This document shows positions 1 to 5,061 of a stretch of DNA of 5,923 nucleotides, one piece after another. Each line of letters opens with the position of its first letter. Position 1 is the stretch's first letter. Origin of the DNA: Microcoleaceae cyanobacterium UBA9251 (lineage in GTDB: Bacteria > Cyanobacteriota > Cyanobacteriia > Cyanobacteriales > Microcoleaceae); the NCBI GenBank assembly GCA_003542015.1, contig DPLL01000250.1, positions 2,943 through 8,865 on the forward strand. The letters are read 5' to 3'. The notes beneath the pieces were generated by a model. That model worked only from the letters and a program-made list of their open reading frames with translations. It had not been told where the DNA came from and made no database searches. A program made the translations under genes and the position numbers.

Positions 1-2
1 AA

Positions 3-302
3 TTAGCTAAAAATCTGCCAGTTAAAGGTGATGTAGATGCAGTTTCCCGCGAGTTTCCCGAAAGTGCGATCGCCCTTTCAATTTTGCACAGTAGCGGACA
101 ATTAAATTGGCAAGATCCTTTTAATTATGTTATCAATAAATCCGCACAGCAAAAAGGTGAAACACAAAACTTGACCGCAGTGGCAGAAATGGCAGAATAC
201 CTGAAAAATCGGCAGTGTAGATGGCAATTTTTGTTGCAAGCTTTTGGTTTTACCAAGGAAGCTACATCAATGCGGTGCGGGCACTGCGATAATTGTCGGT
301 GA
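3..302 (+). CDS. recQ: RecQ-family ATP-dependent DNA helicase, C-terminal end (partial)
   Basis: The reading frame is open from the window edge to a TGA at 300-302, so only the last 99 residues are seen. The end carries the RecQ zinc-binding signature: RQCRWQFLLQAFGF followed by MRCGHCDNC, which supplies exactly four cysteines for one zinc. RecQ proteins are 3'-5' superfamily 2 helicases that unwind DNA in recombination and replication-fork repair; the zinc module stabilises the fold and DNA binding. The protein stops immediately after the last zinc cysteine, so it lacks the winged-helix and HRDC domains of E. coli RecQ and belongs to a short bacterial form. The helicase motor domains lie outside the window. 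A HIP1 octamer at 66-73 lies inside the coding region. The family call is secure; the exact paralogue is not. Confidence 0.85.
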   Translation, partial: LAKNLPVKGDVDAVSREFPESAIALSILHSSGQLNWQDPFNYVINKSAQQKGETQNLTAVAEMAEYLKNRQCRWQFLLQAFGFTKEATSMRCGHCDNCR

Positions 303-314
303 TTTTAGTTGGGT

Positions 315-373
315 GGGGGCGGGTTTACGAGATTATTCGTTACAGGCGCGTATAGTTGGTAAAACCCGCCCCT
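315..373. repeat. Inverted repeat with GGGGCGGGTTT arms between recQ and rluD
   Basis: GGGGCGGGTTT at 316-326 is perfectly complementary to AAACCCGCCCC at 362-372, with a 35-base loop. The G+C-rich arms stand out against the AT-rich gap. There is no T-run after the second arm, so a classical terminator for recQ is not obvious. It looks like a dispersed intergenic palindrome (REP- or MITE-like), but copy number cannot be judged from one window. Confidence 0.6.
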
Positions 374-404
374 ACAGGATATTTACTGCACGCAAATCGA
401 TCGC

Positions 405-453
405 TTCTCAATTACCGATGACCCATTCTCAATTACCGATTACCGATTACCGA
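405..453. repeat. Heptamer tandem repeat TTACCGA
   Basis: TTACCGA occurs three times head to tail (433-439, 440-446, 447-453). A fourth copy at 412-418 sits in a 15-bp direct repeat (TTCTCAATTACCGAT at 405-419 and 426-440) with a 21-bp period, three heptamer units. It ends 16 bp before the rluD start codon. Short tandemly repeated heptamers are characteristic of filamentous cyanobacterial intergenic DNA; no function can be read from the sequence. Confidence 0.75.
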
Positions 454-469
454 TTCCCCAAAAAAGTAA

Positions 470-1432
470 ATGATAGAAATAGACACTGAACAAATGTATA
501 CAGTCGAAAATACAGAGGAATTTAATCATACTAAAGTCAATCAACGATTAGATATTTGGCTGTCAAATCAGATCCCAGATTTATCCCGATCGCGCGTTCA
601 AACCCTCATATCACAAGGTAACGTCAAAGTCAATGACGAAACTTGCACCTCGAAAAAAATATCAGTAAAAACGGGCGATCGCATCTACCTCACTTTACCC
701 GACACCCAGCCCACAACCTTACAGCCCGAAGCAATTCCCCTTGACATACTCTACGAAGACGACAGCCTAATTATCATCAACAAACCCGCCGGATTAGTCG
801 TCCACCCCGCCGCCGGACATCCAGACGGCACCTTAGTTAACGCCCTCTTAGCCCACTGTCCCCTAGCAGCAATCGGCGGAGTTCAAAGACCGGGAATCGT
901 GCACAGATTAGACAAAGATACAACAGGAGCGATCGCGATCGCCAAAACCGACATAGCCCACCAACACCTACAAGCCCAACTCAAAACCAAAACCGCCCGC
1001 CGTGAATATTTAGGCATAGTTTACGGCATTCCTAACGCCGAAACAGGCACGATCGACTTACCAATCGGACGGCATCCCACAGACCGCAAAAAAATGGCTG
1101 TAGTACCAGTAGAAAAAGGCGGCCGCCCCGCAATTACTCACTGGACAATCAAAGAAAGACTCGGCAACTACAGCCTGATTCACTATCAATTAGAAACCGG
1201 TCGCACCCATCAAATTCGCGTTCACACAGCCGAGATCAAACATCCGATTATCGGCGACCCGATGTACAGTTCCAACCGTTCTATCGGTGTCAATTTAACC
1301 GGACAAGCCCTCCACGCATGGCAACTGACGTTGCAGCATCCAATATCAGGAGAATTGATCAAGGCGATCGCACCTTTGCCCGATCAATTCAATACTCTAT
1401 TAAAAATACTGCGGCTGCGAGCTAATATTTGA
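470..1432 (+). CDS. rluD: RluA/RluD-family 23S rRNA pseudouridine synthase
   Basis: A 320-residue protein with the full RluA-family layout. An N-terminal S4-type RNA-binding domain covers about residues 22-70 (QRLDIWLS, then SRSRVQTLISQGNVKVN). The catalytic domain begins near residue 90 with the NKPAGLVVHP strand and holds HRLDKDTTG at 145-153, where Asp148 is the expected catalytic aspartate. GRTHQIRVH at 224-232 is the second family signature. Such enzymes isomerise uridine to pseudouridine in structured RNA; RluD modifies helix 69 of 23S rRNA. The S4 domain and HRLDKDTTG favour an RluD-like enzyme, but the exact target site is inferred. The 470 ATG is the longest start; an ATG at 494 (residue 9) is equally possible, and neither has a clear Shine-Dalgarno sequence. 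Codon use is host-like and three or more HIP1 octamers lie inside. It converges on cpcG. Confidence 0.9.
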   Translation: MIEIDTEQMYTVENTEEFNHTKVNQRLDIWLSNQIPDLSRSRVQTLISQGNVKVNDETCTSKKISVKTGDRIYLTLPDTQPTTLQPEAIPLDILYEDDSLIIINKPAGLVVHPAAGHPDGTLVNALLAHCPLAAIGGVQRPGIVHRLDKDTTGAIAIAKTDIAHQHLQAQLKTKTARREYLGIVYGIPNAETGTIDLPIGRHPTDRKKMAVVPVEKGGRPAITHWTIKERLGNYSLIHYQLETGRTHQIRVHTAEIKHPIIGDPMYSSNRSIGVNLTGQALHAWQLTLQHPISGELIKAIAPLPDQFNTLLKILRLRANI

Positions 1433-1435
1433 TAA

Positions 1436-1512
1436 TTGTTACTTGTTACTTGTTATTTGTTATTTGTTATTTGTTACTAATGACTAATGACTAATGACTA
1501 ATGACTAATGAC
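1436..1512. repeat. Two adjoining heptamer arrays: TTGTTAY x6 then TAATGAC x5
   Basis: Six copies of TTGTTAC/TTGTTAT run from 1436 to 1477. They switch without a break, keeping 7-bp phase, to five perfect TAATGAC copies at 1478-1512. The array starts four bases after the rluD stop codon. This is the short tandemly repeated repetitive type known in filamentous cyanobacteria. The TAATGAC unit recurs in the cpcS-cpcG gap. Confidence 0.9.
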
Positions 1513-1643
1513 TAAAAAATATGAGTTCTGAGTTTTGGATTCTAAGTTTCCTAAAAAACTCAAACCTCAAAACTCAAAACTCAAAATTTTTTCAGACTAA
1601 AAGTCGATCGCCCGACACAATTAAGTACACCAGGCACTATCAA
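1513..1643. other. AT-rich gap between convergent rluD and cpcG, with a third heptamer array
   Basis: CTCAAAC/CTCAAAA repeats four times with a 7-bp period at 1559-1586, followed by AAAATTTTTT. GAGTTTT at 1530-1536 can pair with AAAACTC at 1555-1561. On the minus strand a weak stem GTCG...CGAC followed by TTTT (1597-1614) lies downstream of cpcG and might help termination, but it has only four base pairs. No coding sequence is supported here. Confidence 0.5.
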
Positions 1644-2402
1644 TTACCGGCGGCGAGGAACCATCGTCTCGATATTGATATTAGCCAGTGGCACCCGCTG
1701 CGGCGGAGTAGCAGGTACTGGCATATTCCGGGCCATAGCCAAATAGTTCGACGGATCGCCAGCCTTCGGCTTTAGTTCTTGAGGAACAAAACGGCGAACT
1801 GTGCTCTGCCAAATGATTTGCGGGAAACCAAGCTGCGAACGGTGGTACTCACCGTAGCGAGGTGTCTTCAAGTTGAAAGGTGTTTCGCCTCCAACTCGTT
1901 GAGGTAAGATGCGGCGCTGCTGGTAAGGCACTGTATCGTAGCCGAACTTGTTCAGGTACTCATCGCTATTGACCAACTCGTCAATAAACCCTTGAGGCCC
2001 CTTATTGGCAATTACGATCGACCAAGCAATCTTTTCGCGCTCGCTGTAAACATCCCGGCCCAAAATGCGCTGCACGCACATTTCCGCAAACCGGTAGTTA
2101 CTGTTAGTTTGGTAATTCCGTTCCAAGAAAGGAGACGAAGTAGCCAAACCGCGAATAAAATCCCGCACCGTAATTTGGCCGAACTTGAGTTGCGACTCCA
2201 AAGACTTTTGGCGGTTGCTCTTGAGGATTTGGTGTTCGCTGTAAATCTGGCGATATGCAGCCCAAATCAAATTTTCCATGTTCCCGGACGAGAGCAAATT
2301 TTCAGTTGTGAAAATTCTCGGCTGCTCGTCGCCTCCGACTTCATAACCAGCTACGCGCTGGTTCTGGCTCTTAGGAGCGTAGTTCAACAAAGGAAGCGCC
2401 AC
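1644..2402 (-). CDS. cpcG: Phycobilisome rod-core linker polypeptide CpcG
   Basis: A 252-residue protein starting MALPLLNYAPKSQNQRVAGY, the usual N-terminus of CpcG linkers. The linker (PBS_linker_poly) domain fills about residues 15-150, with ENLIWAAYRQIYSEHQILKS, the RDFIRGLATS segment, the NYRFAEMCVQRILGRDVYSE motif and the FIDELVNSDEYLNKFG motif. CpcG joins phycocyanin rods to the allophycocyanin core on the thylakoid surface. The C-terminal third (PRYGEYHRSQLGFPQIIW onward, ending in basic RRR) is polar with no hydrophobic helix, which favours the rod-core CpcG type over the membrane-anchored CpcL type. The start is GTG, chosen because it begins the conserved N-terminus and has GGAG eight bases upstream. 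Length matches the family. A cpcS-type lyase gene lies upstream on the same strand, 288 bp away. Confidence 0.95.
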   Translation of the reverse strand: MALPLLNYAPKSQNQRVAGYEVGGDEQPRIFTTENLLSSGNMENLIWAAYRQIYSEHQILKSNRQKSLESQLKFGQITVRDFIRGLATSSPFLERNYQTNSNYRFAEMCVQRILGRDVYSEREKIAWSIVIANKGPQGFIDELVNSDEYLNKFGYDTVPYQQRRILPQRVGGETPFNLKTPRYGEYHRSQLGFPQIIWQSTVRRFVPQELKPKAGDPSNYLAMARNMPVPATPPQRVPLANINIETMVPRRR

Positions 2403-2562
2403 GTTATAATCTCCGTTATCTCAAATTTCAGAAATAGTTGACACTGCGATCGGCCAGCGTAATGATACAACTAACCAACATACAGATTAGGGGATTCCCG
2501 CAATCTAAATCTGATTTTCCTGAATTTTTGCAACAATCTGTAACATTTGTTGACTGTGGGAA
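2403..2562. other. cpcG upstream region
   Basis: No gene is seen. The minus strand has a TATCAT hexamer (2467-2462) that could be a -10 box, but no convincing -35 lies 17 bp away. CAGATT (2483-2488) and AATCTG (2508-2513) could form a stem around a GGGATTCCC near-palindrome, which would lie in the cpcG upstream leader or promoter. All of this is weak. Confidence 0.3.
2411..2414 (-). promoter_or_regulatory. Ribosome binding site GGAG supporting the GTG start of cpcG
   Basis: On the minus strand GGAG is followed by eight bases and the GTG codon at 2402-2400. It supports translation from this non-ATG start. Confidence 0.65.
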
Positions 2563-2686
2563 GTCAGCAGTCATTAGTCAGTAGTCATTAGTCAGTAGTT
2601 ACTCTCGTTCCCAGTCTCAGGCGAACGAAGCCAAAGTAATGACCAATGACCAATGACTAATGACTAATGACTAATGACATAATGAC
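2563..2686. repeat. Inverted pair of heptamer arrays around a decayed CTCGTTCCCAGTCTC-type palindrome
   Basis: GTCAGCA, GTCATTA, GTCAGTA, GTCATTA, GTCAGTA run in 7-bp phase at 2563-2597. YAATGAC repeats six times at 2637-2678, with one more copy at 2680-2686 after a 1-bp slip. GTCATTA is the reverse complement of TAATGAC, so the two arrays can fold into one long imperfect stem. The loop contains TCGTTC (2605-2610) complementary to GAACGA (2623-2628), around CCAGTCTCAGGC. It fills the last part of the gap and ends five bases from the cpcS stop codon. It may act as a transcript-stabilising or attenuating structure between cpcS and cpcG; that role is inference. Confidence 0.75.
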
Positions 2687-2690
2687 TAAA

Positions 2691-3281
2691 TTACCAGCCT
2701 AGAGCCGAGTAAAACTCGGTGGCAGCAGCCTCAGTAGCTGCTGGTTCTGATGCTGCATCCGGTTCCACGCGAACTTCCGTACAAAAAGTCGAAGTGCTGA
2801 AACCCCCAAAGCGCTTTACACTACTCGTCCGCATCCGCACATTCGGATTAGCAAACCAAAAACGCTCGATCGAACTCATCGTCTCGTATTCCGTAATCAG
2901 CAGCAATCCATCCTGATCATCCATCTCAAAACGGCCCGCCACCGGCATAATTTCCGCATAGCCCCGTTCTCGCAACATCAAACCCTGCCGCGGATTTTCA
3001 GGATCGGGGACGATCGCGAACACCGTAGAACCCTTGTGATTCTCATCATCCTTATCCCACGCCATCGAGCCGTGCCAAGTCACAAAAGCCCCCCCAGCCG
3101 CGCGAATCGGGTCAACTTCGTGCATCTGACAAATCTCTGCCACTCGCGCGTCGTCTGCGCCCAGGGCCGTCACCTGAATATTTGAATCCCCCACCTCCGC
3201 TTGGCGGAAAGCGAGATGGTGAGTGCTGCGCTGCGATCGCCACTCCCCTGCACTGCTAATAAAAAACTCCATTGCATCCAT
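2691..3281 (-). CDS. cpcS: CpcS/CpeS-family phycobiliprotein chromophore lyase
   Basis: A 196-residue protein opening with MDAMEFF.SSAGEWRSQRSTHHLAFR, the hallmark start of the CpcS/CpeS family. Further family-like segments are EICQMHEVDP (about 50-59), GGAFVTWHGSMAWDKDDENH (about 63-82), LITEYETMSSIERFWFANPN (about 128-147) and GGFSTSTFCTEVRVE (about 159-173). These are lipocalin-like lyases that carry phycocyanobilin and attach it to Cys-84 (or the equivalent) of phycocyanin and allophycocyanin subunits. An Ala/Glu-rich tail of about 25 residues (DAASEPAATEAAATE, then FYSALGW) follows the conserved core. AAGGAG sits nine bases before the ATG, fixing the start at 3281. The same-strand order cpcS then cpcG suggests a phycobilisome assembly pair, though the 288-bp gap with a large inverted repeat makes a single transcript uncertain. 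The subgroup (CpcS-III type versus others) is my best guess. Confidence 0.9.
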   Translation of the reverse strand: MDAMEFFISSAGEWRSQRSTHHLAFRQAEVGDSNIQVTALGADDARVAEICQMHEVDPIRAAGGAFVTWHGSMAWDKDDENHKGSTVFAIVPDPENPRQGLMLRERGYAEIMPVAGRFEMDDQDGLLLITEYETMSSIERFWFANPNVRMRTSSVKRFGGFSTSTFCTEVRVEPDAASEPAATEAAATEFYSALGW

Positions 3282-3290
3282 AATAAATAG

Positions 3291-3296
3291 CTCCTT
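3291..3296 (-). promoter_or_regulatory. Ribosome binding site AAGGAG of the cpcS-type gene
   Basis: On the minus strand AAGGAG lies nine bases before the ATG at 3281-3279. Further upstream, TATCAT (3334-3329) is a possible -10 box with no convincing -35. The insertion element begins at about 3380, so only about 98 bp of original upstream DNA remains next to the gene. Confidence 0.7.
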
Positions 3297-3394
3297 TGGC
3301 TTAAGCTTCCCGGTTTGTACGTTTTTTTATGATAAAGCTCCCCCCACTTAGATGTACTTTTGCCACACAAATTAGTTACCATGAAGATGGGTCT

Positions 3395-3421
3395 AAAGCC
3401 CCGTCCTTCTAGGACGGCTTT
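3395..3421 (+). repeat. Left-end hairpin of the IS element
   Basis: CCGTCCT (3401-3407) pairs perfectly with AGGACGG (3411-3417) across a 3-base TCT loop. Beyond a two-C bulge (3399-3400) AAAG pairs with CTTT (3418-3421), and a run of five T follows at 3419-3423. It is the expected subterminal palindrome of a Y1-transposed end. On the plus strand it also resembles a rho-independent terminator, which could shield tnpB from outside transcription. The 3' end of the divergent RHH gene lies inside it. Confidence 0.75.
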
Positions 3422-3549
3422 TTCTTTGTCTTTAAGCCTCTAATGAGTTCCCGAAGTACATCGGTTTTAGTTCTGCCGACTAATTCGCAGTAATCTTCAA
3501 GAATTTGAAACTCGTATTCCTCGATCCGAAAATCTAATCTTTTTTTCAT
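3409..3549 (-). CDS. Small ribbon-helix-helix (CopG/Arc-type) protein of the IS element, 46 aa
   Basis: An ATG at 3549-3547 opens a 46-codon frame ending at TAG (3411-3409). The protein begins MKKRLDFRIEEYEFQILED, followed by YCELVGRTKTDVLRELIRGL and a basic tail KTKKKPS. This fits the ribbon-helix-helix fold: a beta strand at residues 3-9 (KRLDFRI), helix A at about 10-23, a turn with Gly25-Arg26, and helix B at about 28-41 (KTDVLRELIRGLKT). Such proteins bind DNA as dimers through the paired strands. It is divergent from tnpB, with 34 bp between the start codons, so it is well placed to regulate tnpB, the element ends or both; that is inference. Its stop codon sits in the loop of the left-end hairpin, so element end and gene overlap. 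No Shine-Dalgarno sequence is evident. It is too short for most gene callers. Confidence 0.75.
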   Translation of the reverse strand: MKKRLDFRIEEYEFQILEDYCELVGRTKTDVLRELIRGLKTKKKPS

Positions 3550-3571
3550 AGCGATACCCGGTTATCTGCTG

Positions 3572-3577
3572 TACAAT
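3572..3577 (+). promoter_or_regulatory. Candidate -10 box (TACAAT) for tnpB
   Basis: TACAAT lies six bases before the tnpB ATG at 3584. A start point seven bases after this box would fall on or next to the ATG, which would give a leaderless message. This fits the absence of a Shine-Dalgarno sequence. No good -35 is seen 17 bp upstream. The box sits inside the 34-bp gap between the tnpB and RHH start codons. Confidence 0.4.
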
Positions 3578-3583
3578 AATAGC

Positions 3584-4670
3584 ATGAAGACACTGAATTT
3601 CAAGCTCTATCAAAGCAAGCGGAATAAACATCTCAAGCGGTCAATCAATGCCGCTGGGGTGATTTATAACCATTGCATCGCCCTCCACAAGCGGTACTAC
3701 CGGATGTGGAGCAAGCATTTGAACTGCGCGAAACTTCAGGGTCATATTGCCAAGCTGAGAAAGCGTAAAGCGTTTTGGCAATCGGTCGGCTCTCAAGCCG
3801 TACAGGATATCTGCCAAAGGATTGAACGCGCATACCAACTGTTCTTTAAGCACCACAAAAAAGGAGTCAGACCGCCCAACTTCAAGAAAGTCAGACGATA
3901 CAAATCGTTCACTCTGAAACAAGCGGGCTACAAATTCTTGACGGGTAATCGGATCAAAATTGGGAATCGTGTCTATCAGTATTGGAATTCTAGACCAATT
4001 GAGGGAACCGTCAAGACCTTAACCATTAAGCGCACTCCGCTAGGAGAGTTGTTTATGGTCATCGTGGTAGATGGCGTTGTTGAACCAGAAACCAAATTCG
4101 AGATGAGTAGAATCGCTGGCTTTGATTTTGGATTGAAAACGTTTCTCACCTGTTCAGATGGTTCCAAAATTGAATCACCGCAATTCCTCAAACAATCACT
4201 CAATGTCATCAAGAAAGCTAGTCGTCAGCACTCCAAGAAACGGAAAGGTTCAGCGAACCCTTGAACGAGCCAGATTGAATCTTGTCCGCAAACATGAAGA
4301 TGTGGTTAATCGCCGCTCTGATTGGTTTTGGAAGTTGGCACATGATTTGACTAATCAGTTTGATGTATTGTGCTTTGAGACATTGAATCTCAAAGGGATG
4401 CAGTGTTTATGGGGGCGAAAGATTTCGGACTTGGCATTTGGGGAATTTCTTCAAATCCTTGAGTGGGTCGCCAAAAAGAAACGCAAGCAAGTTGTATTTA
4501 TCGATCGTTGGTATCCAAGTTCTAAGACTTGTTCAGAGTGTGGTCATGTTTTAGACAAGTTGGATCTATCGGTCAGAGAGTGGCGTTGTCCGTCCTGTCA
4601 GTCCATTAATGGACGCGATGAAAACGCAGCTAAGAATAACTTGCTGGTTTTTCTTGGTATCAACCGTTAA
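3584..4670 (+). pseudogene. tnpB: tnpB, RNA-guided endonuclease of IS200/IS605 elements, broken by one +1 frameshift
   Basis: Two overlapping frames together encode one TnpB of about 361 residues, close to the usual family length. Frame one runs from ATG 3584 to TGA 4264 (226 aa). It contains an N-terminal TnpB domain and the first RuvC motif IAGFDFGLKTF, with catalytic Asp at codon 4124-4126. The other frame continues as LERARLNLVRKHED from about 4260 to the TAA at 4668-4670. It has the RuvC glutamate in CFETLNLKGM (codon 4377-4379), the zinc-finger pairs CSEC and CPSC around LSVREWRC, and the final aspartate in GRDENAAKN (codon 4617-4619). Removing one base from the CCC run at 4258-4260 restores a family-like SAN-LERARL junction. 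TnpB is an ancestor-like relative of Cas12 that cuts DNA matching an omega-RNA guide and promotes element retention. All catalytic residues remain, so the break is recent, a sequencing error, or bypassed by slippage at CCT-TGA. Confidence 0.88.
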
Positions 4671-4769
4671 GTTAGGCGATGTCAGACAGGCTACGCCTGC
4701 AATTGCTGTTTGACCTTAGAATCCCCTCGCCTTTAGGCAGGGGAGTATATCAAAAAATGTGTATTTTGG
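4620..4769 (+). ncRNA. Predicted omega-RNA (TnpB guide RNA) spanning the tnpB 3' end and IS right end
   Basis: In IS200/IS605 elements the TnpB guide RNA is made from the tnpB 3' end and the right end, with the guide taken from the flanking DNA. Here the 83 bp after the tnpB stop can fold well. GTCAGACAG (4681-4689) pairs with CTGTTTGAC (4706-4714) over nine positions with one G-U pair. An alternative internal stem CAGGC/GCCTG (4687-4699) is possible. The right-end hairpin follows at 4723-4743. The guide would begin right after TCAA, at 4754, reading AAAATGTGTATTTTGG over the first 16 bases. The 5' end given is arbitrary; the 3' end assumes a 16-base guide. Confidence 0.5.
4719..4753 (+). repeat. 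Right end of the IS: GAAT, bulged hairpin, TCAA
   Basis: CCCCT (4723-4727) pairs with AGGGG (4739-4743). C4728 is bulged, GCC (4729-4731) pairs with GGC (4736-4738), and the loop is TTTA. T4722-A4744 can extend the stem. GAAT lies immediately 5', and TCAA at 4750-4753 is the presumed cleavage point. A second copy of this exact fold occurs on the minus strand at 5816-5848. Confidence 0.75.
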
Positions 4770-4795
4770 ACAGATTGTCAAGCAAAAGTTATGAT
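4767..4795 (+). promoter_or_regulatory. Sigma70-type promoter of nblA
   Basis: TGGACA (4767-4772, five of six matches to TTGACA), a 17-bp spacer and TATGAT (4790-4795, five of six matches to TATAAT). This would start transcription near 4802 and leave a leader of about 90 bases. The -35 box lies only 14 bp outside the IS right end, so the core promoter survived the insertion while anything further upstream was moved away. No GTA-N8-TAC site for the nitrogen regulator NtcA is seen between 4754 and 4890. Confidence 0.55.
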
Positions 4796-4877
4796 AGTTT
4801 ACACTAGAGGAATACAACAAATCCTGCGAAACGTCAATCTGATATATCTCACCTCGATTAATCTCACGTAGGAAACT

Positions 4878-4884
4878 GGAGGAG
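4878..4884 (+). promoter_or_regulatory. Strong Shine-Dalgarno sequence GGAGGAG of nblA
   Basis: GGAGGAG lies six bases before the ATG at 4891. It is the strongest ribosome binding site in the window and supports this start over the ATG two codons later. Confidence 0.8.
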
Positions 4885-4890
4885 CGATTT

Positions 4891-5061
4891 ATGGATATGC
4901 CTACAACCAGTCTGAGCATGGAACAGCAGTTCAAACTGCAAGTGCTGCGCGACCAAGTTAAAACCTTAAGCCAAGACCAAGCTCAGGAATACCTGATCGA
5001 AGTTATGCGGCAAAACATGGTCAAAGAAAATCTATTAAAATATTGGATGAAGAAAATATGA
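4891..5061 (+). CDS. nblA: Phycobilisome degradation protein NblA, 56 aa
   Basis: ATG 4891 to TGA 5061 encodes 56 residues. It starts MDMPTTSLSMEQQFKLQVLR, continues through DQVKTLSQDQAQEYLIEVMR, and ends QNMVKENLLKYWMKKI. This is the NblA family layout: a short N-terminal tail, helix one (FKLQVLRDQVKTL), a turn with SQDQAQ, and a second helix (YLIEVMRQNMVKENLLKYW). NblA dimers bind phycobiliproteins and recruit the ClpC chaperone so that the antenna is degraded, typically during nitrogen or sulfur starvation. The protein is cytoplasmic, without signal or membrane segment. The length is typical (about 55-65). It has its own promoter and strong ribosome binding site, and would be divergent from cpcS if the IS were removed. 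Its TGA overlaps an ATG (ATGA, 5058-5061), which opens a 25-codon frame of unknown meaning. Confidence 0.93.
   Translation: MDMPTTSLSMEQQFKLQVLRDQVKTLSQDQAQEYLIEVMRQNMVKENLLKYWMKKI

Larger units (their letters stand above)
3380..4753 (+). mobile_element. IS200/IS605-superfamily element with IS608-like ends, tnpB and an RHH gene, no tnpA
   Basis: The ends follow the IS608 scheme. TTAC (3376-3379) flanks the left end, and AAAG (3395-3398) lies at the 5' foot of the left hairpin. GAAT (4719-4722) lies at the 5' foot of the right hairpin, and the element ends in TCAA (4750-4753). In IS608 these four words are the left cleavage site, left guide, right guide and right cleavage site used by the Y1 transposase TnpA. 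There are no terminal inverted repeats and no target duplication, as expected of this family. About 1.37 kb long, it carries a frameshifted tnpB and a divergent small RHH gene. No tnpA is present, so movement would need TnpA in trans. No HIP1 octamer lies inside, although several occur in the flanking genes. The boundaries are inferred by analogy with IS608. Confidence 0.8.

Noticed and set aside
244..489. A plus-strand frame through the recQ end and the repeat gap
   Set aside because: It overlaps the RecQ zinc motif in another frame and then reads through the inverted and heptamer repeats.
1436..1512. CRISPR-like repeat array
   Set aside because: Units are 7 bp and contiguous, with no spacers and no cas genes.
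1992..2441. A long plus-strand frame across cpcG
   Set aside because: It is the antisense shadow of a clear CpcG gene.
2719..3382. Other frames overlapping the cpcS-type gene on both strands
   Set aside because: They are shadows of the lyase gene; the residues match no family and the starts lack ribosome binding sites.
3584..4670. A nuclease-dead TnpB repurposed as an RNA-guided repressor of nblA
   Set aside because: All RuvC catalytic residues are present; the only defect is a frameshift, so the hallmark of such repressors is missing.
4788..4802. Possible NtcA site upstream of nblA (GTT-N9-TAC)
   Set aside because: The accepted spacing is GTA-N8-TAC; this one has a mismatch and one base too many, and it overlaps the -10 box.
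4716..4934. A minus-strand frame across the IS right end and nblA start
   Set aside because: It crosses the IS boundary and is antisense to nblA and its promoter.
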